A stretch of DNA of 5,037 nucleotides from an uncultured Burkholderiales bacterium (GTDB taxonomy: Bacteria; Pseudomonadota; Gammaproteobacteria; Burkholderiales; Burkholderiaceae_E): the NCBI GenBank assembly GCA_903923345.1, contig CAIXXI010000453.1, forward strand, positions 1 through 5,037, given 5' to 3'. The translations under genes were made by a program, and so were the position numbers. This document shows positions 4,525-5,037 of the stretch, piece after piece (position 1 is the stretch's first letter; every line of letters begins with the position of its first letter). The notes under the pieces were generated by a model, which worked only from the letters and a program-made list of their open reading frames with translations, did not search any database and was not told the DNA's origin.

Positions 4525-5037
4525 ATGACCGCTGCCTTCGCCTTTCATCGAATCTGCGCATCCATCGATCGGGCAGCCCTGTGCCGAATCGGGCTGGCTG
4601 CAACCCTCGCCCTGCTGCTGAGTGCCTGTGCGACGCCTGCGCCGATCGTCTTTGTGCATGGCAACGGCGACAGCGCCTCGAATTGGCTGACCACCGTCTG
4701 GCGCTTTGAATCCAATGGCTGGCCGCGTGAACGGCTGCATGCCATCGATGCGCCCAACCCGCTGGCTCGAGACGACGATGCGGTGGCGCAGCCGGATCGC
4801 AGCTCTGCCGCCGAGCAGGCCGCGTATCTGTCCAGCGAGATTGATGCGGTGCTCGCGCGCACCGGCGCGAGTCAGGTGGTGCTGGTTGGCAACTCGCGCG
4901 GCGGCAATGCGATTCGCAGCTATGTGCAAGACGTGGGCGCTGCCAAGGTGTCGCACGCAATACTCGGGGGCACGCCCAACCATGGCGTGTGGGCGCGCGC
5001 TGATTTCCGGCCCGGCAATGAATTCAATGGCACAGGA
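4525..5037 (+). CDS. Putative lipoprotein alpha/beta hydrolase (lipase/esterase-like), 3'-truncated
   Basis: The first 171 residues are present and the frame is still open at the window edge. Residues about 19-34 form a hydrophobic signal segment (IGLAATLALLLSA) ending in the lipobox LSAC with Cys35, so the protein is probably exported and lipid-anchored; signal peptidase I cleavage nearby is the alternative. The fold begins almost at once: strand IVFVHGNGDS (41-50) carries the HG oxyanion-hole motif, and VVLVGNSRGG (118-127) is the nucleophile elbow GxSxG with Ser124. It is followed by AIRSYVQ and by SHAILGGTPNHGVW, a conserved block of this hydrolase group. The acid and final His lie beyond the window. 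The family is lipase/esterase-like; substrate is unknown. The ATG at 4525 lacks a Shine-Dalgarno and is chosen because it opens the signal peptide; a TTG at 4492 is the only obvious close in-frame alternative. It diverges from the FMN reductase operon. Confidence 0.85.
   Translation, partial: MTAAFAFHRICASIDRAALCRIGLAATLALLLSACATPAPIVFVHGNGDSASNWLTTVWRFESNGWPRERLHAIDAPNPLARDDDAVAQPDRSSAAEQAAYLSSEIDAVLARTGASQVVLVGNSRGGNAIRSYVQDVGAAKVSHAILGGTPNHGVWARADFRPGNEFNGTG

Noticed and set aside
4356..4983. Other-frame open frames (plus 4356-4709, minus 4438-4983) over the hydrolase start
   Set aside because: No motifs. The 4525 frame has a lipobox, an HG strand and the GNSRGG elbow, so these are shadows.
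1..5037. tRNA, rRNA, CRISPR, insertion sequence or attachment site
   Set aside because: No cloverleaf-like segments, regularly spaced repeats, transposase motifs or terminal inverted repeats were seen; nearly all of the window is accounted for by ordinary chromosomal genes.

Overview
The window is GC-rich DNA with strong G/C preference at third codon positions, tightly packed genes and no mobile elements. The protein families suggest a betaproteobacterium, most likely Burkholderiales. This rests on recalled family resemblance (the MscS subtype, the FAH-family hydrolase, the GNSRGG hydrolase), not on a search.

Left part (1-1251), minus strand. A complete Ldh2-family NAD(P)-dependent 2-hydroxyacid (malate/lactate/ureidoglycolate-type) dehydrogenase is followed by 113 bp that can fold into two competing stem-loops. 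The first 12 codons of another minus-strand gene then run off the left edge. Its N-terminus (LSPLFDP) resembles the start of NDP-forming acyl-CoA synthetase/CoA-binding proteins.

Centre (1317-2627), plus strand. An MscS-family mechanosensitive channel with several extra N-terminal helices is transcribed divergently from the dehydrogenase. It ends convergently against the next operon, only 22 bp away. That junction holds a 15-bp bulged hairpin and two perfect palindromes that take in both stop codons.

Right-centre (2650-4332), minus strand. A compact operon runs in the order NADPH-dependent FMN reductase, MsrB methionine sulfoxide reductase, fumarylacetoacetate hydrolase-family enzyme. The first two genes overlap by ATGA; the third follows after 22 bp with a clear AAGGAG site and a GTG start. 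Together they look like a redox/repair and metabolite clean-up unit, which is inference.

Right edge (4525-5037), plus strand. The N-terminal 171 residues of a putative lipoprotein alpha/beta hydrolase run off the window. The 192-bp divergent spacer before it holds a near-perfect 29-nt stem-loop just downstream of a possible -10 box, plus a 13-codon leader reading frame that overlaps the hydrolase start.

The genes belong to known families. The less explained signals are the three non-coding inverted-repeat structures. No clearly novel system is visible.
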